Shown in pieces: positions 1-5,146 of a DNA stretch of 8,130 bases. This stretch comes from Opitutaceae bacterium. GTDB taxonomy: Bacteria > Verrucomicrobiota > Verrucomicrobiae > Opitutales > Opitutaceae. The DNA is taken from the NCBI GenBank assembly GCA_031266495.1, contig JAISAX010000753.1, positions 1 to 8,130 of the forward strand, read 5' to 3'. The translations under genes were made by a program, and so were the position numbers. Below the pieces are notes generated by a model, which had not been told where the DNA came from, made no database searches, and was given only the letters and a program-made list of their open reading frames with translations. Position 1 is the first letter of the stretch. Every line of letters starts with the position of its first letter.

Positions 1-36
1 CCCCCCCCCCCCCCCCCCCCCCCGGCCGCCCGGGGG
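1..36. repeat. C23 homopolymer followed by GC hairpin
   Basis: The window opens with 23 consecutive C residues (1-23). They run into a short GC-only hairpin: stem 19-25 pairs with 30-36 around a four-base loop (26-29). No T-run follows, so it is not a classical terminator. The tract may extend beyond the window, and it could mark a contig end or a sequencing limit. It resembles the other long G/C runs in the window. Confidence 0.85.
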
Positions 37-114
37 CTGCGAACTCGGAATTACCGATCCGTTTTCGGGCTTCCTGGTTGAAATGCGGGCCGGCGCACTT
101 TTTCTGTTTCGTCA
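37..114. other. Region upstream of tatC, possible tail of an upstream gene
   Basis: No promoter could be assigned with confidence. A TTGAAA at 78-83 could be a -35 box, but no good -10 box lies at the right spacing. All three + frames are open through the poly-C, as expected in GC-rich DNA. One of them, running through codons GAA-ATG-CGG near 80-87, ends in TGA at 116-118. It would overlap the tatC GTG start as GTGA, the arrangement typical of translationally coupled genes. The encoded tail is not recognisable, so this is only a possibility. Confidence 0.25.
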
Positions 115-1059
115 GTGAATCGCGACGATCATCCAAAACCCGCAGACGAATCCGTTGATGGCGAGAAGGCGTCGACAGCTGCCGGGCCGGAGGACGATAC
201 GGAGGATGACACGGAGGCTGTCGAGGACGGCGACGGGGACGGCGAGTGGTTGGAGGATGACGACGATGCCGGGGAGGACATCCCCGGGAGCGAGCGCCCG
301 AGGGGGTTTTTCGATCACCTTGAGGAACTGCGCTGGACGCTGATCAAGTGCGTGATCGTCTTCGGCGTCTTTGTGGCGCTGATCGGTTTTTTTTTGAAAG
401 AGTCGAACGAACTGCTGCTCTGGCCGCTGCACCAGGTGCAGGCAGAGGCGGGCAATGCGTCACTGAGCCTCGACCTCGGCACGCACTCGATCATGGAGAG
501 TTTCACGATCGTCATCCAGATGTGCTGCATGGGCGGCCTGGTGCTGGGATTGCCGTTCATGTTTTTTTTCGTCGGGCAGTTTGTGGCGCCGGCGCTGCAT
601 GAGCGGGAAAAGAAACGGGTGCTGCCGGTCTGTCTGTCAGCGTTGTTGTTGTTTGTGATCGGAGCGGCGTTCAGCTTTTTTTTGCTCGTGCCGGGCACGA
701 TCCGGGTGTCGGTCGGACTCAACCACCTTTTCGGTTTCGTCACGCGGTGGACGCCCGAGGCGTATTACAGCTTGCTGATGTGGCTGGTGCCGGGCGTGGG
801 GGCGGCGTTCGAGTTTCCGTTGCTCATCGTGGTGCTGGTGTGGATGGGGCTGCTGACGACGCGCAAGCTCGTCGGCTGGTGGCGGCACGCGTTGCTGGTG
901 ATTTTTATCATCGCGGCGATCGTCACGCCGACGCCCGATCCGGTCACGCAAACCGTCCTGGCGACGCCTCTCTACGCGCTCTACTGGCTGGCGATCCTTG
1001 TGGGGCGGCGTGTCGAAAAGCGCCGGGAACGCCGCGAGGCAGGCCTGTCTTCCCTCTGA
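115..1059 (+). CDS. tatC: Sec-independent protein translocase subunit TatC
   Basis: TatC is the polytopic inner-membrane receptor of the twin-arginine pathway. It binds RR signal peptides and recruits TatA-type subunits to move folded proteins. The 314-residue product shows the family signatures: FFDHLEELRW at 65-74 (Glu71 matching E. coli E15), the first cytoplasmic loop FVAPALHEREKK at 157-168 (Glu165 matching E103), FEFP at 232-235 (Glu233 matching E170), and TPTPDPVTQ at 271-279 before the last helix. Six hydrophobic segments are visible at roughly 77-95, 129-156, 170-193, 222-246, 257-272 and 276-297. The GTG at 115 is the earliest usable start after an in-frame TGA at 79-81; no clear Shine-Dalgarno is seen. 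The product is about 60 residues longer than usual because of an Asp/Glu-rich N-terminus (about 26-56). No tatA or tatB lies beside it in this window. Residue equivalences are from memory of the family, not an alignment. Confidence 0.96.
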   Translation: MNRDDHPKPADESVDGEKASTAAGPEDDTEDDTEAVEDGDGDGEWLEDDDDAGEDIPGSERPRGFFDHLEELRWTLIKCVIVFGVFVALIGFFLKESNELLLWPLHQVQAEAGNASLSLDLGTHSIMESFTIVIQMCCMGGLVLGLPFMFFFVGQFVAPALHEREKKRVLPVCLSALLLFVIGAAFSFFLLVPGTIRVSVGLNHLFGFVTRWTPEAYYSLLMWLVPGVGAAFEFPLLIVVLVWMGLLTTRKLVGWWRHALLVIFIIAAIVTPTPDPVTQTVLATPLYALYWLAILVGRRVEKRRERREAGLSSL

Positions 1060-1089
1060 ACCGGGCAACCGGGGCCGGGGCGGGGCCGC

Positions 1090-1121
1090 AAAAAAGCCGC
1101 CAGCGGATCTGGCGGTTTTTT
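1090..1121. terminator. Bidirectional intrinsic terminator between tatC and tRNA-Leu
   Basis: A 7-bp perfect stem (CCGCCAG at 1097-1103 with CTGGCGG at 1109-1115, five-base loop) is flanked by six A residues on the left (1090-1095) and six T residues on the right (1116-1121). Read on the + strand it ends tatC transcripts 30 nt past the stop codon. Read on the - strand it has its own U-run and ends the tRNA transcript. The convergent gene arrangement fits a shared terminator. Confidence 0.93.
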
Positions 1122-1124
1122 AGA

Positions 1125-1209
1125 TGGTGCCCAAGGCGGGACTCGAACCCGCACACCGTGAGGCACAGGCTTCTGAGACCTGCGTGTCTACCAATTCCAC
1201 CACCTGGGC
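1125..1209 (-). tRNA. tRNA-Leu, anticodon CAG
   Basis: Read on the - strand this 85-nt sequence folds as a tRNA with a long variable arm, typical of class II tRNA-Leu. The acceptor stem GCCCAGG (1203-1209) pairs with CTTGGGC, including one G-T pair. The D-arm region contains GGTGG and TTGGTAGAC. The anticodon stem CAGGT/GCCTG encloses the loop CTCAGAA, giving anticodon CAG, which reads the CUG leucine codon. The T-arm GCGGG-TTCGAGT-CCCGC is canonical. The CCA end is encoded (1125-1127). The gene converges on tatC, with the shared terminator directly downstream. I could not assign its promoter. Confidence 0.97.
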
Positions 1210-1234
1210 ATTATCGGAGAGGCGCCCAGAAAAT

Positions 1235-1259
1235 GGACCTGCCAGAATCTGGCAAGTCC
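1235..1259. repeat. 25-bp dyad upstream of tRNA-Leu
   Basis: TGCCAGA (1240-1246) and TCTGGCA (1248-1254) are perfect inverted copies around a single central base. They are flanked by GGAC (1235-1238) and GTCC (1256-1259), which also pair, leaving one mismatch per arm. The dyad lies 26-50 bp upstream of the tRNA 5' end on the - strand. The centre is too tight for a good RNA hairpin loop, so a protein-binding dyad is as likely as a terminator for something further right. Its function is unknown. Confidence 0.55.
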
Positions 1260-1273
1260 TGATTTCCTTTTTG

Positions 1274-1423
1274 TCAGAATCTATAGGGGTCTTTCTGCAG
1301 AAGTTCTTCCAGCGTCTGGTCGTTTGTGTCCACTGTGATTTTCATGCAGTCAATTCCGGTCAAAATCCTGAAACTGGAAGGCGAAATTCCTTCAAAAGCC
1401 GAGGCACGGGCTTCTTCTGACAA
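1274..1423 (-). other. Possible small ORF or gene remnant (49 aa)
   Basis: An open frame from a TTG at 1423, or from an ATG at 1345 (23 residues), runs to TGA at 1274-1276. The C-terminal part reads MKITVDTNDQTLEELLQKD, an acidic amphipathic, protein-like sequence. The local base composition is visibly lower in GC than the neighbouring repeats and operon. I do not recognise the family. No Shine-Dalgarno is obvious at either start. It may be a remnant of a larger gene cut off on its left by the repeat cluster, or chance. Weak evidence only. Confidence 0.22.
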
Positions 1424-1434
1424 ACGTCCGTTCC

Positions 1435-1481
1435 GGGAGTGGAGTAGCGGGAGGGAGTGGAGTGGCGGGAGGGAGGCGGGG
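1435..1481. repeat. 18-bp purine-rich tandem repeat
   Basis: Two near-identical 18-bp units with the pattern GGGAGTGGAGTRGCGGGA start at 1435 and 1453. A degenerate partial copy runs to about 1481. The + strand is almost all G and A apart from scattered T and C. It forms the left edge of the hairpin cluster and contains the left 14-bp inverted repeat at 1441-1454. Confidence 0.7.
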
Positions 1482-1777
1482 AAGCATGGAGGCGGCGCTT
1501 CGCGCCGTCCACGGGCTGGAGAGCCTGTGTCACGCCGGAGCGGAGAGGCAACGTTCACGGGCAAGGATGCCCGTGCCACGCCGGATGCGGGCGGGACGCC
1601 CGCGCCACACTCGTAGGGGCTTCGCTTGCGTAGTGGCTTCGCTTGCGATGCCCGCTCCGGATGGACGGAGCTTCAGGCGGTGGACGGCGGGCGTCGCTTG
1701 CGACGCCCCTGCGACGGTCGAGCCGCGTGACTCCCGGCAATTACCGGAGACCGTCGCCTCCCGCCTCCCGCTACTCC
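1441..1777. repeat. GC hairpin cluster framed by 14-bp inverted repeats
   Basis: GGAGTAGCGGGAGG at 1441-1454 is repeated exactly in inverted orientation at 1764-1777. Between them lie at least seven hairpins: 1493-1507, 1510-1529 (one G-T pair), 1556-1575 (8-bp stem, loop AGGA), 1587-1603 (GCGGGCG/CGCCCGC), 1654-1671, 1689-1708 (GGGCGTCG/CGACGCCC, loop CTTG), and a compound structure at 1711-1757 whose outer stem is GCGACGGTC/GACCGTCGC. The motif CTTCGCTTGCG occurs twice at about 1620-1648. No protein-coding gene is seen inside. The cluster behaves like a block of REP/BIME-type palindromes. The last structure lies just past the operon's 3' end and could shield the transcript end, but it lacks a U-run. 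Confidence 0.8.
1531..1608. repeat. Intergenic copy of the hairpin repeat also found inside the beta-helix gene
   Basis: Positions 1531-1593 match 5842-5904 at 61 of 63 bases by eye, in the same orientation. The adjoining hairpin GCGGGCGGGACGCCCGC (1587-1603) is identical to 5733-5749. The unit therefore occurs both between genes and within a coding sequence here, which is the mark of a dispersed repeat family. It contains no ORF of its own that I would call. Confidence 0.85.
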
Positions 1778-1902
1778 GCCAGTTGCCGCAACAATTCGCG
1801 GTGGTTGATCTTCCCGGTGCCGAGCTTCGGAATCGCTTGCACCACCCGAAGCTCGCGGGGCGCGGCCAGGTTGCCCAGCCCCTTTCCCACCACTTTTTCC
1901 AA
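1771..1902 (-). pseudogene. C-terminal remnant of an ANL-family acyl-CoA/acyl-ACP synthetase
   Basis: Read on the - strand from a TTG at 1900-1902 to TAG at 1771-1773, 43 codons encode the segment ELRVVQAIPKLGTGKINHRE and its flanks. This is the characteristic end of AMP-forming acyl-CoA or acyl-ACP synthetases: a small C-terminal subdomain with the A10 motif P-K-x-G-T-G-K, whose last lysine is the adenylation catalytic residue. The whole AMP-binding N-terminal domain is missing, because an in-frame TAA lies directly upstream (1903-1905). The piece begins 12 nt after the pseudopilin stop. It could be translated as a micro-ORF, since an AGGGGGGAG lies just before the TTG. A relic left by deletion or recombination is more likely. 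The last codons overlap the right-hand 14-bp inverted repeat. Confidence 0.8.
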
Positions 1903-1914
1903 TTACTCCCCCCT

Positions 1915-2760
1915 TCAGCGGTTCACGTTGTCGATGTAGTCGGGGAGATTGGGGTCGGTGGCGGCGAGTTTTTCGATGTGGCCGTCAACAAAAAGCGCGT
2001 TCGCAACGGCGTTGTGACGGTAGTCGATGCGGGTTTCGTGACCAGGGTGGTTTTTGAAGGATGGCCATGTGTCGCCGTTACCCGCACCACTGTCCTTGCC
2101 GTCGATTAACAAGAGCGAACGGCTGGGGGCGCTCAATGCCGGGGGATCAATCGCATGGGGAACTTCCTGGCCGGGTGTCAGGGAAACCATAAGATACGTG
2201 CGTTTGGCTCCGCCGTCCGGCCAGGTCTTGAGCGCGGCGGGACACAGAAAGATGTTCTTTCTCCCTTTCTGCTGCACCTCGTTTTTGTTGTCGAGGTAGC
2301 CGTTGTATTGCAGGGCGAGCATCCAGCTGCCGGTGTCGCCGGGTGGGGCGGGAGGGGCGGGCAACGGGTTGGCCATCGGGGCGGGAAATTTCCCGCGATG
2401 ATCATTGGCGAAGAGGGTGAAGCCGGTGTGCAGGGCGCGCAGGTTGCTGGTGCAATCAATGAGCCGGGCGGTTTCGCGGACGCGCCCCACGGTGGGTATC
2501 ATGATCGCCGCAAGGATGCCGATAATGGCAATGACGGTCAGCAACTCGACCAGCGTGAAGGCGCCGCAGCCGCCGCAGCCGCCGCAGCCGCCGCGGCTGA
2601 TTTTCGATTCCCGGTTCCGGATTCCCGATTGGGCGCTGCCGCGCCGTCGGGGTGAGGGATGCGATGGCTCGATCAATCGAAAATCGGGAATCGGGAATCG
2701 GAAATTCCTCGCACGTTCATCAAGCGTGTGAGCGTAGAAGCCGCGGAGTGTCGTTTTCAT
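1915..2760 (-). CDS. H-X9-DG prepilin-like protein (type II secretion/pilin-type N-terminus)
   Basis: The 281-residue product belongs to the pseudopilin-like proteins abundant in Verrucomicrobiota, Planctomycetota and Lentisphaerota. AFTLVELLTVIAIIGILAAI (67-86) is a prepilin-type processing and methylation segment: cleavage expected before Phe68, with the conserved Glu at mature position 5, then a hydrophobic helix. The C-terminus has the H-X9-DG motif (His249, nine residues, Asp259-Gly260) and ends soon after. The middle is a soluble domain with Cys103 and Cys173. ATG 2760 is the best start; a TTG at 2766 is possible. The leader of about 67 residues is far longer than the usual few to 30, and most of it is translated repeat DNA. 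The start overlaps the upstream URO-D gene by 41 nt, suggesting coupled translation. No pilus assembly gene is nearby, so its exact role is unknown. Confidence 0.88.
   Translation of the reverse strand: MKTTLRGFYAHTLDERARNFRFPIPDFRLIEPSHPSPRRRGSAQSGIRNRESKISRGGCGGCGGCGAFTLVELLTVIAIIGILAAIMIPTVGRVRETARLIDCTSNLRALHTGFTLFANDHRGKFPAPMANPLPAPPAPPGDTGSWMLALQYNGYLDNKNEVQQKGRKNIFLCPAALKTWPDGGAKRTYLMVSLTPGQEVPHAIDPPALSAPSRSLLLIDGKDSGAGNGDTWPSFKNHPGHETRIDYRHNAVANALFVDGHIEKLAATDPNLPDYIDNVNR
2563..2594. repeat. 9-bp tandem repeat in the pseudopilin leader
   Basis: GCCGCAGCC is repeated three times exactly (2563-2589), with a partial fourth copy to 2594. On the coding (-) strand it encodes a Gly-Cys-Gly run (GGCGGCGGCG) directly before the prepilin cleavage site. 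Since the unit is a multiple of three, copy-number change would lengthen or shorten the leader without shifting the frame. Confidence 0.85.
2599..2706. repeat. Imperfect inverted repeat inside the pseudopilin leader
   Basis: A left arm of about 34 bp (2599-2632) and a right arm of about 34 bp (2673-2706) are imperfect inverted copies built from GATTTTCGATT and ATTCCCGATT modules. They enclose a GC-rich spacer of about 40 bp. In the reading frame they encode FRFPIPDFRLIE (20-31) and SGIRNRESKIS (45-55), basic segments unlike a normal prepilin leader. The structure looks like a palindromic element carried in frame, comparable in concept to Rickettsia palindromic elements, though not claimed to be related. 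Confidence 0.7.
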
Positions 2761-3880
2761 GGGCAAGGGTCTGGAGGAAGGCGGTGGCCTGGGCGGGGGT
2801 CGGGATGTCGATCTGGAAGGTGAGGCCGGCGGGGGTGAGGCCGGGGGTGGCGCGCAGGTCGTTGAATTCGTCGAGCGTCATGTTGTAGCCGACGATGGCG
2901 ATGTGGCGCGGGGCGCTGCGTTGGCGGACTTCCTCGATGAAGGGGCGTCCGTAGGCGAGGCCGGGGACGCGTCCGAAATTCATGGCGTGGAGGTGGCCGG
3001 TTTTTTGCAACATGTCGGGGAGCCAGGGGAGGCGGGCGCCGCAGTAGTGCATGGAGCCGCCGTGGTAGTGGCGGAGGATGCGTTCGTCGTAGGGGCGCAC
3101 GAATTCGTTGTACATGTCGGGCGAGAGGGTCACGGCGGTGTCGTTGCGGAGAACTATGTGGCCGGGGTAGAGGGCGTCCCAGTGGTGGCAGTGGCCCTCG
3201 ACGGGTTCGCTCATGTGGGGGAGGATCTGGTCCATCAGGGCGATCCAGGTGTCGGTGATGGTGGCGAGGAGTTGGTGGACGAAGCCGGGGTCGTCGCACA
3301 TGTCGTAATAGAGGTCGGTGCCGTACAGGAGGTGGGCGGTGTCGAAGGGTCCCTGGAAGTCGGGGTGGTAGATGGCGATGGTGCGCTGGAGCCTGGGGTG
3401 GCGGGCGAGGGTGCGGGCGTAGTAGTCGCAGGTTTCGAGGATGCGGGGGCCGAAGCCGGCGTGGAGGGGGGGGGGGCCGTTTTCGATGGCGCGCCGGACG
3501 GCATCCTTGTCGGGCAGGTGCTCGCACCAGGGCATCTGGTTTTCGTCGGCAAACGAGCTGCGGGCGCCGAAAAAGGAGGGCAGGGTGCCGACGCCGTAGT
3601 TGGGGCGGATGGAGTAGATCTGGTGATCCCGGAGGGTGGCTCCGGTGAGGAGGGGCAGGAGCTGGTTGTAGAGCATCAACCCGTGGTCGTTGTGGGTGGC
3701 TTGATGGGGGACGGGTGTGAAGGGGTTGTCGGGGAGGGTCGTGTTGACTTTGCACACCCGGGGGGCATCGGGCGCGTGGGAGAGGGCGTGGCAATGGAGC
3801 GCGCGCACGCGGGCAACGTGGTCTTCGTCGATGATCCTTTCGAGGTGGGTGAGGAGTTTTTCGAGCATGTGGTCGAGCAT
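2720..3880 (-). CDS. Uroporphyrinogen decarboxylase (URO-D) superfamily protein, not HemE
   Basis: The 386-residue soluble protein has the late-barrel features of the URO-D/MtaA/CmuA superfamily, which includes porphyrinogen decarboxylases and cobalamin- or zinc-dependent methyltransferases. GPFDTAHLLYGTDLYYDM (177-194) is followed by a D-P-x-x-V-x-x-L-L helix near 196-205, then TLSPDMYNEFVRPYDERIL (251-269), then SMHYCG (276-281) and HAMNFG (298-303). The N-terminal RPVWxMRQAGR-type signature of haem-pathway HemE is absent. HYCG resembles the His-x-Cys zinc site of MtaA/MtbA-type methyltransferases, but no cysteine occurs after Cys280, so the usual third ligand is missing. No signal peptide, so a cytoplasmic place is expected. 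ATG 3880 is chosen; Met5 (3868) is an alternative. It follows the second beta-helix gene by 56 nt, most of it a C-rich tract, and overlaps the next gene by 41 nt. The substrate cannot be inferred. Confidence 0.85.
   Translation of the reverse strand: MLDHMLEKLLTHLERIIDEDHVARVRALHCHALSHAPDAPRVCKVNTTLPDNPFTPVPHQATHNDHGLMLYNQLLPLLTGATLRDHQIYSIRPNYGVGTLPSFFGARSSFADENQMPWCEHLPDKDAVRRAIENGPPPLHAGFGPRILETCDYYARTLARHPRLQRTIAIYHPDFQGPFDTAHLLYGTDLYYDMCDDPGFVHQLLATITDTWIALMDQILPHMSEPVEGHCHHWDALYPGHIVLRNDTAVTLSPDMYNEFVRPYDERILRHYHGGSMHYCGARLPWLPDMLQKTGHLHAMNFGRVPGLAYGRPFIEEVRQRSAPRHIAIVGYNMTLDEFNDLRATPGLTPAGLTFQIDIPTPAQATAFLQTLAHENDTPRLLRSHA
3466..3476. repeat. G11 tract inside the URO-D gene
   Basis: Eleven consecutive G on the + strand give C11 on the coding strand, encoding Gly-Pro-Pro-Pro-Leu around residues 135-139. 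Slippage by one or two bases would shift the frame and truncate the protein before the putative active-site half. Confidence 0.9.
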
Positions 3881-3895
3881 GTGGAGAAGAGTGAA

Positions 3896-3930
3896 GGGGG
3901 GGGGGGGGGGAGGGGAGAGAAGGGACGGGG
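3896..3930. repeat. G15 tract and G-run cluster in the leader of the URO-D gene
   Basis: On the + strand a G15 run (3896-3910) is followed by GGGG (3912-3915), GGG (3922-3924) and GGGG (3927-3930), matching the pattern of a potential G-quadruplex. On the transcript this is a C15 run lying 16-30 nt before the URO-D start codon, in a leader almost free of purines. No Shine-Dalgarno is visible there. Whether it acts in translation, transcription or phase variation is unknown. Confidence 0.75.
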
Positions 3931-3936
3931 AGGTTG

Positions 3937-5109
3937 TTATGGAGCGGGCGCGGGGAGGAGAAGCGGTTCTTGTCCGGTAATCGTGATACGGGAGCCTTTG
4001 CTGATGGTCGCGGCGCGGATGTCCTGACCCGACTCTTGCGCGGAGACGTGCGGGTTGTCGCGCCAGCCGCCGGGGGTGAGCGTGACGCGCCCGGCCCGGA
4101 AAGTGGCTCCCGTGTGCAGGACGAGTTGCGCGATGCCGTTGCGGGCGCTGTCAAGGTTGTCCACGTCGGCGGTGGCGCCTTGCAGGTAAAAACCGAAGCC
4201 GAGGTTGTCGTGGCAAACGATGTCGGTGGCGCGCATGACGGACTGGTTGGCGTTGGCCAGTCCGTTGTCGTTGGCGTGGAGACGGGCGCGGGTGAGCGTG
4301 CAAGCGACGGTGTCGTGCGCGGAGAAGCCTTCGTCGAGGTTGTTGAAGGCCTCGATGTCCTCGAAGACGAGGTCCTGGCCGGCGCCGTGCATGTTGAAGC
4401 CGTCGTTGAGGGAACCGGAGGCGCGGATGTGCCGGTAAATGTGATACGAGGTGTCGCCCGCGGTCAGGACGACGTGGGGTCGCACGGAGATTTCCCAGCC
4501 GTCGGGCGATGTGCCGGGGTGGAGGGTGAGCGTGTTATGGTCGGCGGAGAGGGTGGCGTGGCGCGTGAACTGGCCGGTGGCGCGGTCTTGCCGGAGGCGT
4601 TCGCCGCGGTAAATGAGGACGAAGGGCACGGGGGCGGGGGTGAACCGGGTGGTCCAGCGTCCGCCGGTCTTGTTTTCGTTTTCGTCTTTGTTTTTCGTAA
4701 AACCTTGCACGGGTTGCGCGGTGGTCTGGAAGGGTGTGAGGTCGCAGGTCCAGGTGTCGCCGTTCCTGACAAGGGTGGCGAGCGGGTCGGCTCCGGTGAG
4801 GAGTTCGCCGGAGCCGTCCACGGTGATGGGCGCGCCGGGCGTGCCGGAGGTTTTTATGTAGAGGGTTTCCCGATACGGTCCGCTGCCGGGCGCGATTTTT
4901 ATCGTGTCGCCGGGCTGCACGGCGGCGGCAGCGGCGGCGAGCGTGCGGTATTCGGCCCTGGCGGCGGGACGCTGGTCAACGAGGAGGGTGCGCGCCTGCG
5001 CGCCAATGGAAACGGAAACGAGGCAGAGGAGGAGGGCCGGGAGGAGGGCCGGGCGCAGGGCGGTGAGGGGAAGGGGAGGGAGGAGGAGAGATTTTTTCGA
5101 TTTTGTCAT
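3937..5109 (-). CDS. Secreted right-handed parallel beta-helix protein
   Basis: The 390-residue product starts MTKSKKS and has a basic N-terminus with a long hydrophobic stretch, ending in a likely signal-peptidase site after AQA (about 37-39). YRTLAAAAAAVQPGDTI (54-70), then YRETLYI (79-85) and SGTPGAPITVDGSG (88-101), form the N-terminal pattern typical of pectate-lyase-like beta-helix proteins. Later rungs include DLVFEDIEAFNNLDEGFSAH (246-265) and NDNGL (280-284). Such folds occur in polysaccharide lyases, glycosidases and adhesins, and I cannot assign a reaction. ATG 5109 is preferred over upstream in-frame codons because it begins the signal peptide and lies 37 nt after the previous stop. 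An Asn/Lys/Glu/Asp-rich insert at 139-149 (KNKDENENKTG) comes from an A-rich micro-repeat on the coding strand, unlike the GC-rich surroundings. Confidence 0.86.
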   Translation of the reverse strand: MTKSKKSLLLPPLPLTALRPALLPALLLCLVSVSIGAQARTLLVDQRPAARAEYRTLAAAAAAVQPGDTIKIAPGSGPYRETLYIKTSGTPGAPITVDGSGELLTGADPLATLVRNGDTWTCDLTPFQTTAQPVQGFTKNKDENENKTGGRWTTRFTPAPVPFVLIYRGERLRQDRATGQFTRHATLSADHNTLTLHPGTSPDGWEISVRPHVVLTAGDTSYHIYRHIRASGSLNDGFNMHGAGQDLVFEDIEAFNNLDEGFSAHDTVACTLTRARLHANDNGLANANQSVMRATDIVCHDNLGFGFYLQGATADVDNLDSARNGIAQLVLHTGATFRAGRVTLTPGGWRDNPHVSAQESGQDIRAATISKGSRITITGQEPLLLPAPAP

Positions 5110-5146
5110 GGGAGTCGGATACGACGGCACGCGACGGTTTCGCGGT

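Noticed and set aside
1125..1209. Integration site (att) at the tRNA-Leu gene
   Set aside because: No integrase gene and no second copy of the tRNA 3' end were found in the window.
1689..1757. Intrinsic terminator for the - strand operon
   Set aside because: The stems are strong, but no U-run follows in transcript direction, and they belong to the hairpin cluster; termination here is possible but not shown.
2720..3880. HemE, the haem-pathway uroporphyrinogen decarboxylase
   Set aside because: The conserved N-terminal Arg-rich signature of HemE is absent and the HYCG motif points to the wider methyltransferase-like branch.
2759..4027. Long + strand open frame opposite the URO-D gene, Gly/Val/Glu rich
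   Set aside because: It is the antisense of a gene with clear family motifs; its composition is the typical mirror of GC-rich coding DNA and it shows no domain.
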